Shown here: in pieces, positions 8,040-17,151 of the stretch | Position numbering within the stretch: the first letter of the stretch is position 1 | Layout: each line of letters opens with the position of its first letter | Assembly (NCBI GenBank): GCA_003222535.1 | Contig: QHWJ01000226.1 | Coordinates: 1-35,990 of the forward strand | Reading direction: 5' to 3' | DNA: 35,990 nucleotides | Source of the DNA: Acidobacteriota bacterium | GTDB lineage: Bacteria > Acidobacteriota > Vicinamibacteria > Vicinamibacterales > CAVVIG01 | Position numbers and translations under genes: made by a program | Notes under the pieces: model-generated | The model's input: the letters and a program-made list of their open reading frames with translations, nothing else | Told to the model about the DNA's origin: nothing | The model's database searches: none

Positions 8040-8927
8040 ATGTCGATGGTGTTGAAGGGAGAGGCGGTCTGGATCGGCCTCGCGATCATGGTCGTATCCG
8101 AGGCGGCCACGCTCGCGAAGATCGAGCCGTTCTGGTCGTGGAACACCCCGATTGCGTGGACCGGATTCATCATCTTCGCCGACGCGATCGTGTTTCGTGC
8201 CCGTGGCCACTCGTGGATGCAGTCGGCGCCGCTCGAGCTCGCCTTGCTGGCGCTCGCGTCGATTCCGCTGTGGCTGGTGTTCGAAGGCTACAACCGGGTC
8301 CTCAGGAACTGGTACTACGTCGGCCTGCCCGAGGATCCGGCGTTGCGGACCTTCGGGTACGCCTGGTCGTTCGCCACGATCTGGCCCGCCATTTTCGAGG
8401 GAGCGGACCTGATGAGCGTAGCCCGTGCGTCGCGCAGGTCGAGTGCGGTCTCGCTACCTCACCTCCCCAACCTGCCTGACCTGCGCGACCTGCCCGACCC
8501 ACGCGACCGACCTGGCCTGTTGAGCGCCGCCATCGGCGCGGCGATGCTCATCGCGCCGTTTCTCGTCTCAGCAGCCAGTGCGCGGTACCTGGCGGCGCCG
8601 GTGTGGCTCGGCTTCATCTTCCTGCTCGACCCGATCAACGCGTGGCTCGGCGGCGAGTCGCTTTGGGACGACTGGCGCGCCAAACGCCGCGATCGGCTCA
8701 CCAACCTGTCGCTGAGCGGCCTCCTCTGCGGCGTGCTCTGGGAATTCTGGAACTACTGGTCACGCGCCAAATGGCACTACAGCGTGCCCATCATGGAGCA
8801 CCTGAAGCTCTTCGAGATGCCGCTGCCCGGCTACTTCGGCTTCCCCGCCTTCGCCATCGAATGCTTCACCATGTACGTGTTCCTGCGCCGCGCGTTCACA
8901 CGCGCCGGCCGCACGATTGCCTTGTAA
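8040..8927 (+). CDS. Polytopic membrane protein of unknown family
   Basis: A 295-residue integral membrane protein when begun at ATG 8040. An in-frame GTG at 7965 would prepend 25 residues made of repeat DNA. Hydrophobic segments occur at about residues 8-24, 34-50, 63-80, 105-120, 165-185 and 190-210, with shorter ones later. Conserved-looking motifs are rich in Trp and aromatics: VFEGYNRVLRNWYY, WEFWNYWSRAKWHY and FEMPLPGYFGFPAF. I do not recognise the family. A central charged loop (about 138-157) is built from GACCTG repeats, an in-frame insertion. It sits between the methyltransferase and a nucleotidyltransferase on the same strand; no functional link is evident. Confidence 0.75.
   Translation: MSMVLKGEAVWIGLAIMVVSEAATLAKIEPFWSWNTPIAWTGFIIFADAIVFRARGHSWMQSAPLELALLALASIPLWLVFEGYNRVLRNWYYVGLPEDPALRTFGYAWSFATIWPAIFEGADLMSVARASRRSSAVSLPHLPNLPDLRDLPDPRDRPGLLSAAIGAAMLIAPFLVSAASARYLAAPVWLGFIFLLDPINAWLGGESLWDDWRAKRRDRLTNLSLSGLLCGVLWEFWNYWSRAKWHYSVPIMEHLKLFEMPLPGYFGFPAFAIECFTMYVFLRRAFTRAGRTIAL
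8457..8515 (+). repeat. GACCTGCNC-type 9-bp repeat inside the membrane protein gene
   Basis: Degenerate 9-bp units of the form (G/C)ACCTGCSC encode alternating Leu-Pro and Asp-Leu/Arg residues. A 17-bp core, GACCTGCGCGACCTGCC (8478-8494), is identical to one inside truB at 30786-30802. Confidence 0.6.
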
Positions 8928-8935
8928 GCCCTGTT

Positions 8936-9925
8936 ATGACGAAGGCGCCGATTCGCCAGGCAGTCGTGCTCGCGGCCGGTCTCGGCACGCGGCTCCTGCC
9001 ACTCACCGAGGTCCGCGCGAAGCCCGCGATGCCGGTCGCCGGCGAGCCGATGATCCGACGCATCATCAGGTGGCTCGCCTCGCAAGGCGCCGACGATCTG
9101 GTGCTCAATCTCCATCACCGTCCCGAGACGATCACGGCGGTCGTCGGCGACGGCCGCGATCTCGGTGCCCGCGTCCGCTATTCGTGGGAGTACCCGCGGA
9201 TCCTCGGCAGCGCGGGCGGCCCGCGGCTGGCGCGGCCGATCATCGGAGATGGTGACGCCGGCACGTTCCTGATCATCAACGGCGACACGTTGACGGATCT
9301 GGACCTGGCGCAACTCGCCGACGCTCATGCGGCGTTCGGCGCGCTCGTGACGCTCGCGCTCGTTCCCAATCGCGCGTTCACCCGTTACGGCGGCGTGCGG
9401 CTGGACGACGAAGGGCGGGTCGTCGGCTTTGCGCGGCGTGGTCCTTCGTCGGCGGGGACGTATCACTTCATCGGCGTGCAGATCGCCGACGCCAGGGCGT
9501 TCGATGCGGTGGCACCCGGCGAAGCGGCCAGCTCGATCGGCGGAGTGTATGACGCGCTCGTCAGATCGCGGCCCGGCGCCGTTCGGGGCTTCGTGTGCGG
9601 GGCCGAGTTCTGGGATGTCGGCACCCCAACCGACTACTGGCAGACATCGCAGGCGTTCATGACGAGAGCCGGCACGTCCAGCTCAGGTATGACGCAATCC
9701 GCCCGCATCGACGCCTCCGCGCGCGTCACAGGGTCGATTCTGTGGGACGATGTGCAGGTTGGCGCGGACGCTGTGATCGACGAGTGCATCATTACCGACC
9801 GCGTACGGGTGCCCGCCGGCACCGCCTGTCGGCGCGCGATCCTCATCCGTGGGAAAGGCGACGATCTGGTTGAGACACCGCTGGACGTCGGCCCGGTCGA
9901 GGGAGTGACCGGGGCGGACGGATAG
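8936..9925 (+). CDS. Sugar-1-phosphate nucleotidyltransferase, MurU-like
   Basis: A 329-residue enzyme from ATG 8936. The N-terminal nucleotidyltransferase signature is AAGLGTRLLPLTEVRAKPAMP (residues about 12-32, given here only as key motif GxGTRxxPxT..KP). Then come the INGDTLTDLDL metal/substrate motif and EFWDVGTPTDYW near 225. The last ~75 residues contain hexapeptide-like repeats (IDASARVTGSILWDDVQVG), a left-handed beta-helix cap longer than classical MurU. It would couple a sugar 1-phosphate to a nucleoside triphosphate. The AmgK-type kinase 28 bases downstream suggests UDP-MurNAc or UDP-GlcNAc salvage; GDP-mannose-type chemistry remains possible. Confidence 0.85.
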   Translation: MTKAPIRQAVVLAAGLGTRLLPLTEVRAKPAMPVAGEPMIRRIIRWLASQGADDLVLNLHHRPETITAVVGDGRDLGARVRYSWEYPRILGSAGGPRLARPIIGDGDAGTFLIINGDTLTDLDLAQLADAHAAFGALVTLALVPNRAFTRYGGVRLDDEGRVVGFARRGPSSAGTYHFIGVQIADARAFDAVAPGEAASSIGGVYDALVRSRPGAVRGFVCGAEFWDVGTPTDYWQTSQAFMTRAGTSSSGMTQSARIDASARVTGSILWDDVQVGADAVIDECIITDRVRVPAGTACRRAILIRGKGDDLVETPLDVGPVEGVTGADG

Positions 9926-9953
9926 ATCAACTGCCAGTCTCGTCCAGGCGCCC

Positions 9954-10988
9954 ATGAACGAACAGCACACCGCCGACGGCGCCCAACTTCGCGAACGGAT
10001 CGACGGCTATCTGCGCGAAAGTGGACTCGCTGGGCGCGACGCGCGCGTGGTGCCGCTGACCGGCGACGCGTCGGACCGCCGGTACTTCCGGATCATCCCG
10101 GCCGACGGCCCGTCGATCGTGCTGGCACTGCACGCCGGGCCGATTGACTTCGCGTCGCTGCCGTTTGCGAGCGTGGGCGAATTGCTCCAGCAGGTCCCGC
10201 TGCCTGTGCCGGGGGTGCTCGGTCACTCGGACGAGCTCGGCATTCTGGCGTTGCAGGATCTCGGAGACGTGACGCTGCAGGCGCACCTGGGCGCCGCATC
10301 GGCCGAGGAGCATGCGGCGCTGTATCGGCAGGCCGTGGCCCTGATCGAGCTGCTGCAGCGGCGCGGGTCGGAATTGCGATCGGACCGCTATCCGCCGTAT
10401 CGGGTTGCGTTCGACATCGAGAAGTTGACGTGGGAGCTCCAGTTCTTCGCGAAGCACTTCGTCGAGGGCTATCGGGGTGTTGCGCTGGACGAAGCGGAGC
10501 GAGCGGCGCTCGCCGGGGAGTGGGCGGCGATCGTCGACGAGCTGTCGGGCGAGCCTCGCGTCCTGTGCCATCGCGACTATCACAGCCGCAACCTGATGCT
10601 GCGCGAAGGCAGCCTCTACATCATCGACTTTCAGGACGCGCGCATGGGACCCGACACCTACGATCTCGTGTCGCTGCTGCGTGATTCCTATGTCGACATC
10701 GCCGACCGCGAGCTCGACGAGCTCATCGCGTACTTCCTCGCGCTGAAACAAGGCAACGGCGCGGCGTTCTCCGCCGACGAATTCCGGCGCCGTTTCGATC
10801 TGATGGCCCTGCAGCGGAACCTGAAGGCGCTGGGCACGTTCGGCTACCAGACCATGACCCGCCGCAACCCGGTGTACATCCAGTACATGCCGCGCACGCT
10901 GCGGTACACGCGCACGAACCTCGAGAAGTACCCGCGCTTCGCGCGGCTCCGGGAGATCCTCGCGACACACGTCGAAGAGCTCTCGTAG
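9954..10988 (+). CDS. amgK: AmgK-like anomeric amino-sugar kinase
   Basis: A 344-residue aminoglycoside phosphotransferase-fold kinase. Landmarks are GDASDRRYFRI (P-loop-like N-lobe, about 41-52), ILALQDLGDVTLQAHL (hinge), the catalytic loop CHRDYHSRNLML with Asp near 206, and the metal motif IIDFQDARMGP followed by TYDLVSLLRDSY. The C-terminal ALQRNLKALGTF and IQYMPRTLRY segments match the AmgK family, which phosphorylates MurNAc and GlcNAc at the anomeric position, bypassing de novo UDP-sugar synthesis. The adjacent nucleotidyltransferase supplies the next step. The gene ends 10 bases before the 26-bp repeat array, which separates it from the convergent permease gene. Confidence 0.8.
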   Translation: MNEQHTADGAQLRERIDGYLRESGLAGRDARVVPLTGDASDRRYFRIIPADGPSIVLALHAGPIDFASLPFASVGELLQQVPLPVPGVLGHSDELGILALQDLGDVTLQAHLGAASAEEHAALYRQAVALIELLQRRGSELRSDRYPPYRVAFDIEKLTWELQFFAKHFVEGYRGVALDEAERAALAGEWAAIVDELSGEPRVLCHRDYHSRNLMLREGSLYIIDFQDARMGPDTYDLVSLLRDSYVDIADRELDELIAYFLALKQGNGAAFSADEFRRRFDLMALQRNLKALGTFGYQTMTRRNPVYIQYMPRTLRYTRTNLEKYPRFARLREILATHVEELS

Positions 10989-10998
10989 AGCCACGCAA

Positions 10999-11313
10999 TC
11001 GCTGGGTGTGAAAAGCACTCCACCGTGCTCGGCGTGAAAAGCCCTTCACCGTGCTGGGTGTGAACAGCACTCCACCGTGCTCGGCGTGAACAGCACTTCA
11101 CCGTGCTCGGTGTGAAAAGCACTCCACCGTGCTGGGCGTGACAAGCCCTTCACCGTGCTCGGCGTGAAAAGCACTCCACCGTGCTCGGCGTGAAAAGCAC
11201 TCCAACGTGCTGGGCGTGAAAAAGCTCCTTCACCGTGCTCGGTGTGAAAAAGCACCGCAACGTGCTGGGCGTGAACAGCACTTCACCCTGCTCGGCGTGG
11301 AAAAGCGCTCAAG
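10999..11313 (+). repeat. Left 26-bp tandem repeat array, 12 units
   Basis: Twelve head-to-tail units start at 10999, 11025, 11051, 11077, 11103, 11129, 11155, 11181, 11207, 11235, 11262 and 11288. The period is 26 bp, with one 28-bp and one 27-bp unit. The consensus begins GTGCTSGGYGTGAA and ends KCACC. AGCAC near the end of a unit can pair with GTGCT at the start of the next, so the array could fold into serial hairpins. It fills the whole gap between amgK and the convergent permease gene, with no unique spacers. The same unit recurs, mostly inverted, at 19938-20057. Confidence 0.9.
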
Positions 11314-11317
11314 CTCG

Positions 11318-11839
11318 TTACTCGGTTCCCAAGGCGAGCATCGGATCAATTGAAGCGGCGCGGTGTGCCGGCAGATACGTCGCCAGCCATGCCGCGGCGA
11401 CCATCACCGATACCGCGCACAGCAGAAGAAGCGGGTTTCCACCATCCACCCCGAACAACATTCCGCCGATGATTCGGCGTGCGGCGATCGATCCCGCGAG
11501 GCCAATGATCAAACCTGCGCCGACCAAGATCGCCGCCCGGCGCAGCACCATGGACAGTACTGCTGGTCGGCTCGCGCCGAGCGCGATGCGAATACCGATT
11601 TCGCGCGTCCGCTTGACGACGGCGTAGCTGAGGACGCCGTACAAACCGATCGACGTCAGCAGGAGGCCAATCGCCGCGAAGCTGACCATCAGCACTGTCA
11701 GGAATGTCACCGGCGTCACTCCAAGTGACAGAATCTGATCCCCCGTACGGACATCGAAGAGTGGCAGTTGGCGGTCGATCGACGAGACCACCGATCGGAC
11801 CGAGGACTCGAGCGAGGCTGGGGAGCCCGCAGCGCGCAC
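11318..11839 (-). pseudogene. ADOP permease 1, C-terminal fragment after frameshift
   Basis: This frame holds the end of the second periplasmic domain (RAAGSPASL, SIDRQLPLFDVRT) and the second FtsX-type membrane block. That block has three hydrophobic segments and the signature GVLSYAVVKRTREIGIRIALGA, ending AHRAASIDPMLALGTE. The frame stays open upstream of the nominal GTG 11839 and encodes YFPYRQLPWCCPSLIVRAAG, which is normal ADOP sequence. Translation cannot reach it from the N-terminal part, which stops at 11842. It is therefore best read as the separated 3' part of one broken gene. The stop codon is five bases from the left repeat array. Confidence 0.85.
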
Positions 11840-11841
11840 GA

Positions 11842-13875
11842 TCAGGGATGGACAGCACCACGGAAGCTGACGGTACGGGAAGTAGCGTCCGAAAGCGCGC
11901 CGGATCGAATCCTCTTTCCGACGGCGTTCTCGCCGGGAAAGAACTTGTCCGCGAAAGCGCGATTGACGGCCAGAACGGGGGGACCGGCGGAGTCGTCCTG
12001 ATCCGTGAATCCGCGGCCCTGCAACAGTGGAATGCCCGCCGTCTGAAAAAAGCCAGGGCTCACGATCGCGATGTTCGAACTCGGCCGCGCGGACCGCGGC
12101 GCCGGCCGGTCAGCGATGTCGAACCCCACCGTCATGCTGCTTCCGGTGAGCGGCAGCGGCATCGCGAGGGCAGCGGATCTCGCGCCGGGAAGTGTCCCAA
12201 GCCGTTCGAGCAGTTGACTGTAGAACGCGAGTTGGCGAGTCCTGGGATATTGCGCGCCCGGCACGCCAATGTTGAACGTCAGCAGTTTCTCCGGCCGGAA
12301 TCCGGGATCTCGGCGCGTCACGTGGACGAACCCTGCCATGAGGAGGCTGGCACCGCTGAGGAGCATCAAGCCAAGGGCAACCTGGACAACGACGAGCGCG
12401 CTTCCAACGCGACTGGCGCCATGGACGTTCCCGTAGGCACTTTCCTTCAAGGGATCGTTCAGCCGATCGTAGAGCAGCCGCGACGCAGGCGCGACACTGA
12501 AGAGCACAGACGTCACCAGCGTCACCGCCAGCGCAAATACCAGCACGCGCCCGTCGAGGCGCGTCTGCTCTATTCGTGGAATCGTCGTCCCGACCAGCGG
12601 AACGGCCAGTTCGACGAGTAGCCCCGCCATCGCCACGCCAGCGATGCCCCCGATCAAGGCCAGCGTCAAGCCTTCCGTCATCACCTGTCGGACAATCCGG
12701 GACCGCGCCGCACCGATCGCCAAGCGGAGTGCGAATTCCCGTTCGCGCTCGGCGGTGCGGCTCAATAGGAGGTTGGCCAGATTGGCGCAGGCCAGGAGGA
12801 GCACCAGGCCCACGGCGCCGAGCAGGAACAGCAGCGGACCTCGCGCGAGGCCCGACACGTCGCCCAGCGCGGACTGTAGAAATACGCCCGGATACCGCCG
12901 ATTCTCGTCGGGGTACCGCTGCGCGAGCGACGACGCGATGCGGTCCATCTGGGTCTGCGCTTGCTGAATCGACACGCCCTCGCGCAGCCGACCCATGACG
13001 CTCAACATGCGCGCACCACGCTGCTGGGTTACCGGCTGCACAGTGTCGGACCGGGCGTCGATGGCCAGCGTCGTCCAGACCTGAACCTGTTCACCGCCCA
13101 CGGGGAAATTGAATCCGGCCGGGGCGACGCCCACCACCAGGTACGGCTCGCGATCGAGGTTGATGGTCCGGCCGATGATTCCAACATCTCCGCCAAGCCT
13201 CGTTTTCCAGAGCGAATGACTGATGATGACTATCCGCGCACCAGGATCTTCGTCCTCGGGCCGAAACCCACGCCCAAGAGTCGGCTGAACCTTGAGCAGC
13301 GGAAAGAGATCCCAGGACACGATCTCGCCGCGCAACTGAACGGGCTCTCCGGACCCGGTGAGCGAGATCGGCGTGGCGCGATACGACACCAGGTGATCGA
13401 AAACGGTGTTCTCGTTTCGAAAGTCGAACAGGTTCGGATACGAGATGTCGTAAGGGCCCGCGGGGCCGGCATCACCCCGAGGCCATACCGACAGGAGCGT
13501 GTCTGGCGCAGGAAACGGAAGCGGCCGGAGCACGACGGCGTTCACCACGCTGAAGACGGCCGTGTTCGCGCCAATCCCAAGCGCCACCGTCAGTGCGCCC
13601 GCCGCGGCAAACGCCGGCGACTTTCGGAGCTGTCGAAGCGCGAAGCGCACGTCTGCCGACAAGTCTTCGATCCAGCGCCACTTCCAGACGTCACGTGCCT
13701 GTTCTTCGATCAACGTCACGTTCCCGAATTCACGGCGCGCTTGACGGACGGCATCCGCGGGCGCCACGCCGCGTGAGACGAGTTCTTCGATCCGTTCGTC
13801 CAGGTGGCCGCGAATCTCCTCCGACAGATCCGATTCGATTCGCCGCCGCGAGAACAATCGCTGGATCCAGGTCAT
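11842..13875 (-). pseudogene. ADOP permease 1, N-terminal part, truncated by a deletion/frameshift
   Basis: ATG 13875 begins MTWIQRLFSRRRIESDLSEE, the cytosolic helical head typical of PadR-linked ADOP permeases. ATGs at 13914 and 14001 are less likely starts. About 677 residues follow: TM1 (AAGALTVALGIGANTAVF), the first MacB-type periplasmic domain, an FtsX block with LLLACANLANLLLSR, a second TM, and most of the second periplasmic domain to VGKRIRSG. Normal ADOP sequence then needs about 25-30 more residues before PYRQLPW. Here they are missing and the frame shifts, giving a non-homologous tail and a stop. It follows intact ADOP 2 by 62 bases on the same strand and lacks its own PadR gene. 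Confidence 0.85.
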
Positions 13876-13937
13876 GGCTTCACCGGTGCCGGCAATTCCG
13901 ATCAACGTCTCCATGCTGACATGTCGATTCACTCCAT

Positions 13938-16628
13938 CTACTCGTACCGGAGAGCCTCCATCGCGTCGATCCGTGTCGCTCGTCGGATTGGCACGTAGCA
14001 CGCCGCCACACCGATCGCCACAAACAGCAATGTCGTCCCCGTGAAGGTGAGCGGGTCGATTGGCGGAATCCCGAACAGGAAGGCCGCAAGTACGTGGCTG
14101 GTGGCACCAGCGAGCGTCAAGCCCACACCGGCGCCGATGAGGGTGAGCGACAGACCTTCCTGCAAGACCATGCGCACGACATCGGTTCGTCGCGCGCCCA
14201 GTGCGATCCGGATGCCGATCTCACGTGTGCGACGCGCGACGGCATACGCCGTCACGCCATAGACGCCGATAGCGGCCAGCAAGAGCGCGACGATGCCGAG
14301 GCCGCCCGCTACGGATGCGACGACGCGCTGAGGCGCCAGGCCGAGGGCGATGGAGTCTTCGAGCGTCTGCGACGTCATGATGGGCACGTTCGGATTCATC
14401 GATGCCAGCAGCGCTCGGAGCTGGTCAGTGATGCGCCGTCCGGAGGTCGTCCGCGCGACAATCGTCAGGCTCGACACATACTGCTGCTGTAATGGCACAT
14501 ACGCGGACGCACGCGCTACGCCGTCAACGAGGCTGCTGGACTGCACGTCGCGCGCCACGCCGATGACGAGCAGCGGCTGCATCGGGTTTGTCGGCCCCTG
14601 CGGACCGTGCGTCGGCTGCGACAGGTACTTGCCGACCGCGTCCTGGCCTGGCCAGAACTGCCGCGCGGCCGACTCACTGACAACGACGACCGGCTGCGTT
14701 CCGGCGCGATCGTCGGGAGTGAAGTCTCGTCCGGCGCTGATCGGAGTCCGCAGTGTCGCAAAGAAGCCCGGCTCGACGACATTCCAATCCACCGTGAAAA
14801 AGCGTCCGTTCGGCGGCTGGACCCCTGGAACCGCCAGGGCTTCACGCCTGACTTCGAAGCCTCCGGGCACGCTGGTGGCCACCGTCACGCTCTGCACGTC
14901 CGACAGCTCGCGCACGCGATCGACCAGTTCGCGAGCGAAGAGCGGTCCCGTCGTCTTGGTGTATCCGGCCTGTGCCAGATCGAGCGACGCGAGCTCGACA
15001 CCGCGCGGATCGAAGCCCGGATCGATTGACGCAGCCCGCTGCAACGCGCGCAGAAACAAGCCGGCGCTGATGATGAGCACGATACTGATCGCCACCTGGC
15101 CGATGACGAATGCGTGGCGAAGGCGTAGCCGGCCGGCGAGCCCTGGATCATTTCGTAGCCCAGACAGGACATCCGCTTTCGACGCCTGAAGCGCGGGTGC
15201 GAGTCCGGACAGGAGCGCAGCCAGCAGCGAGAGACCGACGGTATATGCGATCACGCGACCATCGAGGGTGAGCGACAGATCCACGGGAAACGGCAGCGTC
15301 GGTAGCAACGAGACGAGAACAGACACCATCCCCCTGGCGAGCAACAGACCCACCGTTCCCCCAAGCACGAACAGGAGCACCGTTTCCGTGAGCAACTGTC
15401 GAACGAGCCGTGCGCGTCCGGCGCCAATTGCGAGGCGCAACGCCATCTCCTGTCGCCGGGCAGCCCCGCGCGCAAGCAGTACGCCGGCGACGTTCGCGCA
15501 CGCGACGATCAGCACCAAAGACACGATGACGATGAGTAGCGCGAGGAACGCGACCATCGGTCCGCCATTTCCGGGTACGGGCGACGAGGCCATCAACCGC
15601 AACCCCGTGCCTCGATTCTGTTCGGGATACGCGCGCTCGAGGGTCCGACCGATCACGTCCATCTCGGCGGCAGCCTGCGACACCGACAGATCCGGTTTCA
15701 AACGGCCGCCGATCAACAACCAGTGAGCCGCGCGGTCCGTAAGCGTCGCCGCCGCTTGGGCCGTGACGGCCGCCGCCATGTTCATCGGCACCCACACATC
15801 CACCGCACGCACGCCCGTCCCATGGAATCCCTCAGAGGCCACGCCGACCACCGTGAATGGATGGCCGTTGAGCATCACCGCCCGGCCAAGGAGGGTGGGA
15901 TCGGTGTTGAAATGTCGAGTCCAGAACCGGTGACTCAACACCACCACTGGACTCGCCCCAGGGTGGTCGCTATCGGCCCTTCCGAACAGGCGTCCGGCGG
16001 CTGGTATTGCGCCGAGCACGGTGAAGTAGTTAATCGTGACAACACTGCCGAATACGCTTTCCGTCCCGACATCGGTGCCCACGCCTCCGAGACTCATCGC
16101 CTGAGGAAACCGCGAATACGCGTATACCCCGTCGAGGCTCGTGGTCCGCTCGCGGATATCGAGATAATTCGGATACGAGCTGGGGCCGAAGCCACCACGA
16201 AGCCCGCTGGTGCCGATGTCAACGAGACGGTCCGGTTCGACCACGCCCGCCGGAGGTTGGAAGAGCAGCGCGTTCGCCACCGTGAAGATCGTGGTGTTGG
16301 CGCTGATGCCAAGGGCGAGCGAGAGCGCGGCAGTCGCGGTAAAGAGGCGATCACGTCGAAGCAGCCGCCCGGCGTGTCGGAGATCCCGCCTCGCATCGTC
16401 GAGCCAGCGGAACGACCTCGCGTCCCGGTGCAACTCCTTGGTTTGTTCGACACCGTTGAACGCGCGCGTTGCGGCCAGCCTGGCTTCTTCTGGCGACATA
16501 CCGCGCCGCCGGAAGTCATCTTCCAAGAGGGTCAGGTGCGACGTCAGCTCACGCGCGAGGTCCGGTTCTGCGCGACCAGGACGGAGCGCATTCGCCAGCC
16601 TGAGGAAGAACCGCCTCAGAGATGCCAC
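13938..16628 (-). CDS. ADOP-type MacB/FtsX-like ABC permease, intact
   Basis: An 896-residue duplicated permease. Residues 1-90 form a charged helical cytosolic head (PDLARELTSHL, MSPEEARLAATRAFNGVE). TM1 lies at about 96-118. A MacB-type periplasmic domain runs to about 345. An FtsX block contains VACANVAGVLLARGAARRQE. A second TM and periplasmic domain follow, then a final FtsX block with GVTAYAVARRTREIGIRIALGARR, ending RIDAMEALRYE. ADOP proteins lack an encoded ATPase partner nearby; their substrate is unknown, and mechanotransmission or efflux is inferred from MacB. The GTG start lies one base after the PadR stop, so the two are coupled. It is the only complete permease of the three here. 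Confidence 0.9.
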   Translation of the reverse strand: MASLRRFFLRLANALRPGRAEPDLARELTSHLTLLEDDFRRRGMSPEEARLAATRAFNGVEQTKELHRDARSFRWLDDARRDLRHAGRLLRRDRLFTATAALSLALGISANTTIFTVANALLFQPPAGVVEPDRLVDIGTSGLRGGFGPSSYPNYLDIRERTTSLDGVYAYSRFPQAMSLGGVGTDVGTESVFGSVVTINYFTVLGAIPAAGRLFGRADSDHPGASPVVVLSHRFWTRHFNTDPTLLGRAVMLNGHPFTVVGVASEGFHGTGVRAVDVWVPMNMAAAVTAQAAATLTDRAAHWLLIGGRLKPDLSVSQAAAEMDVIGRTLERAYPEQNRGTGLRLMASSPVPGNGGPMVAFLALLIVIVSLVLIVACANVAGVLLARGAARRQEMALRLAIGAGRARLVRQLLTETVLLFVLGGTVGLLLARGMVSVLVSLLPTLPFPVDLSLTLDGRVIAYTVGLSLLAALLSGLAPALQASKADVLSGLRNDPGLAGRLRLRHAFVIGQVAISIVLIISAGLFLRALQRAASIDPGFDPRGVELASLDLAQAGYTKTTGPLFARELVDRVRELSDVQSVTVATSVPGGFEVRREALAVPGVQPPNGRFFTVDWNVVEPGFFATLRTPISAGRDFTPDDRAGTQPVVVVSESAARQFWPGQDAVGKYLSQPTHGPQGPTNPMQPLLVIGVARDVQSSSLVDGVARASAYVPLQQQYVSSLTIVARTTSGRRITDQLRALLASMNPNVPIMTSQTLEDSIALGLAPQRVVASVAGGLGIVALLLAAIGVYGVTAYAVARRTREIGIRIALGARRTDVVRMVLQEGLSLTLIGAGVGLTLAGATSHVLAAFLFGIPPIDPLTFTGTTLLFVAIGVAACYVPIRRATRIDAMEALRYE

Positions 16629-16629
16629 G

Positions 16630-16977
16630 TCAGCCCTCGTTCAACAAGAGCTTGTCCACCAGGCCGGCAAGCCGCCGCCAGCGCTCGGTTTGCTTTTCGA
16701 GGCCGCGCACGCCGGCTTTGGTCACGCTGTAGTACTTGGCCTCGCGGTTCGTTTCGGTTCGCTGCCAAGCACCCTTGATCCAGCCCTTCTGCTCCAGGCG
16801 GACGAGCGCCGGATACAGCGTCCCTTGATTCAGCCTGAGCGAGGGTTCGGCGACCTGCTCCAGGCGTGCCGCGAGGCCGTAGGCGTGTTGGGGTCCCATC
16901 GTGTCCAACGCCCGCAGGACGATGAGATCCAGCGTTCCCTGCAGCAGCTCGACACGATCTGTCGATTCACTTGCCAT
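16630..16977 (-). CDS. PadR family transcriptional regulator
   Basis: A 115-residue winged-helix repressor from ATG 16977; a start at 17016 would add 13 unsupported residues. The family core is visible: LLQGTLDLIVLRALDTMGPQHAYGLA (helices 1-2), LNQGTLYPALVRLEQKGWI (recognition helix and wing), then EAKYYSVTKAG and a C-terminal dimerisation helix. The next gene, ADOP permease 2, begins one base after the stop, so this is a regulator-permease operon and the likely target is its own promoter. Paired TTGACA elements lie about 45-60 bases upstream. Confidence 0.9.
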   Translation of the reverse strand: MASESTDRVELLQGTLDLIVLRALDTMGPQHAYGLAARLEQVAEPSLRLNQGTLYPALVRLEQKGWIKGAWQRTETNREAKYYSVTKAGVRGLEKQTERWRRLAGLVDKLLLNEG

Positions 16978-17021
16978 CCCAGTGGTCTCCAGGCGCGAGG
17001 CTACTCGCCGTTGCACTGGCT

Positions 17022-17038
17022 TGTCAAGTGAATGTCAA
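17022..17038 (-). promoter_or_regulatory. Paired TTGACA elements upstream of the PadR-ADOP operon
   Basis: On the minus strand two perfect TTGACA hexamers (17033-17038 and 17022-17027) lie 11 bp apart, start to start. The nearer one is spaced 18 bp from TAGCCT, a weak -10. The duplication could give a promoter plus an overlapping operator half-site pair on one helical face. Confidence 0.4.
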
Positions 17039-17151
17039 CCGTTGCGTTTGGGGTTCTTCCAAATCGGCAGCAAGCGCTCACCGTAAATCAGGAGTCCCTC
17101 GTCTATGTGCATTCGGTCGCGTGGTCGAATTCTGTTGCTGGGATGCGGCGG

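Noticed and set aside
10999-11313. CRISPR array
   Set aside because: Units abut directly with a 26-bp period and no unique spacers; no cas genes are present.
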